Shown here in pieces: positions 17,904 to 17,906 of a DNA stretch of 17,906 nucleotides. The notes under the pieces were generated by a model. That model had not been told where the DNA came from. It saw only the letters and a program-made list of their open reading frames with translations, and did no database searches. The DNA comes from Isohypsibius dastychi (lineage: Eukaryota; Tardigrada; Eutardigrada; Parachela; Isohypsibiidae). Numbering within the stretch: position 1 is the stretch's first letter; each line of letters opens with the position of its first letter. The stretch covers positions 1 through 17,906 of the forward strand of contig JAQIWT010000572.1 in assembly GCA_034696485.1 (NCBI GenBank), in the 5' to 3' direction. The translations under genes were made by a program, and so were the position numbers.

Positions 17904-17906
17904 CAG

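Overview
The window looks like nematode nuclear DNA, probably Caenorhabditis-like. This is inferred from gene structure, not from a database match. Introns are short (64-217 nt), and several acceptors match the nematode TTTTTCAG|A pattern. Three start codons lie just downstream of such an acceptor (14, 2 and 2 nt), as in SL trans-spliced genes. Codons are only mildly GC-rich and intergenic DNA is AT-rich.

Right half (8341-17906, minus strand): an uninterrupted Ty3/gypsy-type (Metaviridae-like) gag-pol unit. Gag (at least 829 aa, cut by the window edge) has a long disordered basic N-terminus, a capsid-like domain, a CCHC knuckle and a second variant Cys/His knuckle. Pol (2371 aa) lies in the -1 frame with a 43-nt overlap. 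The overlap carries A AAA AAC in the Gag frame, then a 7-nt spacer and a predicted H-type pseudoknot, which is a textbook -1 frameshift signal. Pol contains two retropepsin-like folds in tandem (the first has lost the catalytic Asp), an SH3-like segment, reverse transcriptase (YIDD), RNase H, about 270 extra residues, integrase (HHCC, D-D-35-E), a GPY/F-like module and a long charged tail. Both frames are open, so the element is young or under selection.

Middle (5637-8340): after pol come a poly(A) signal, three tandem copies of a roughly 120-bp unit each holding a near-perfect 40-nt hairpin, and a 533-aa minus-strand ORF. That ORF has an RGG box, and its ATG lies 2 nt after a TTTTTCAG acceptor. 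It has no membrane segment, so it is not a conventional env gene.

Left half (1-5636): a five-exon plus-strand gene encodes a 319-aa protein with three RRM-like domains. It is convergent to the 533-aa ORF and divergent from a minus-strand gene of at least three exons (932 aa). The latter has an unrecognised N-terminal domain, a Ser/Asp-rich stretch, long basic disordered segments and a helical C-terminus. Its three exons join in phase exactly.

No LTR, primer-binding site or convincing polypurine tract could be found. The 5' LTR would lie to the right of the window, and the 3' boundary is unknown. Either the retroelement ends between pol and the RRM gene with host genes beyond, or it is a very large composite element that includes an antisense RRM gene and a spliced minus-strand gene. 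The window alone cannot decide.
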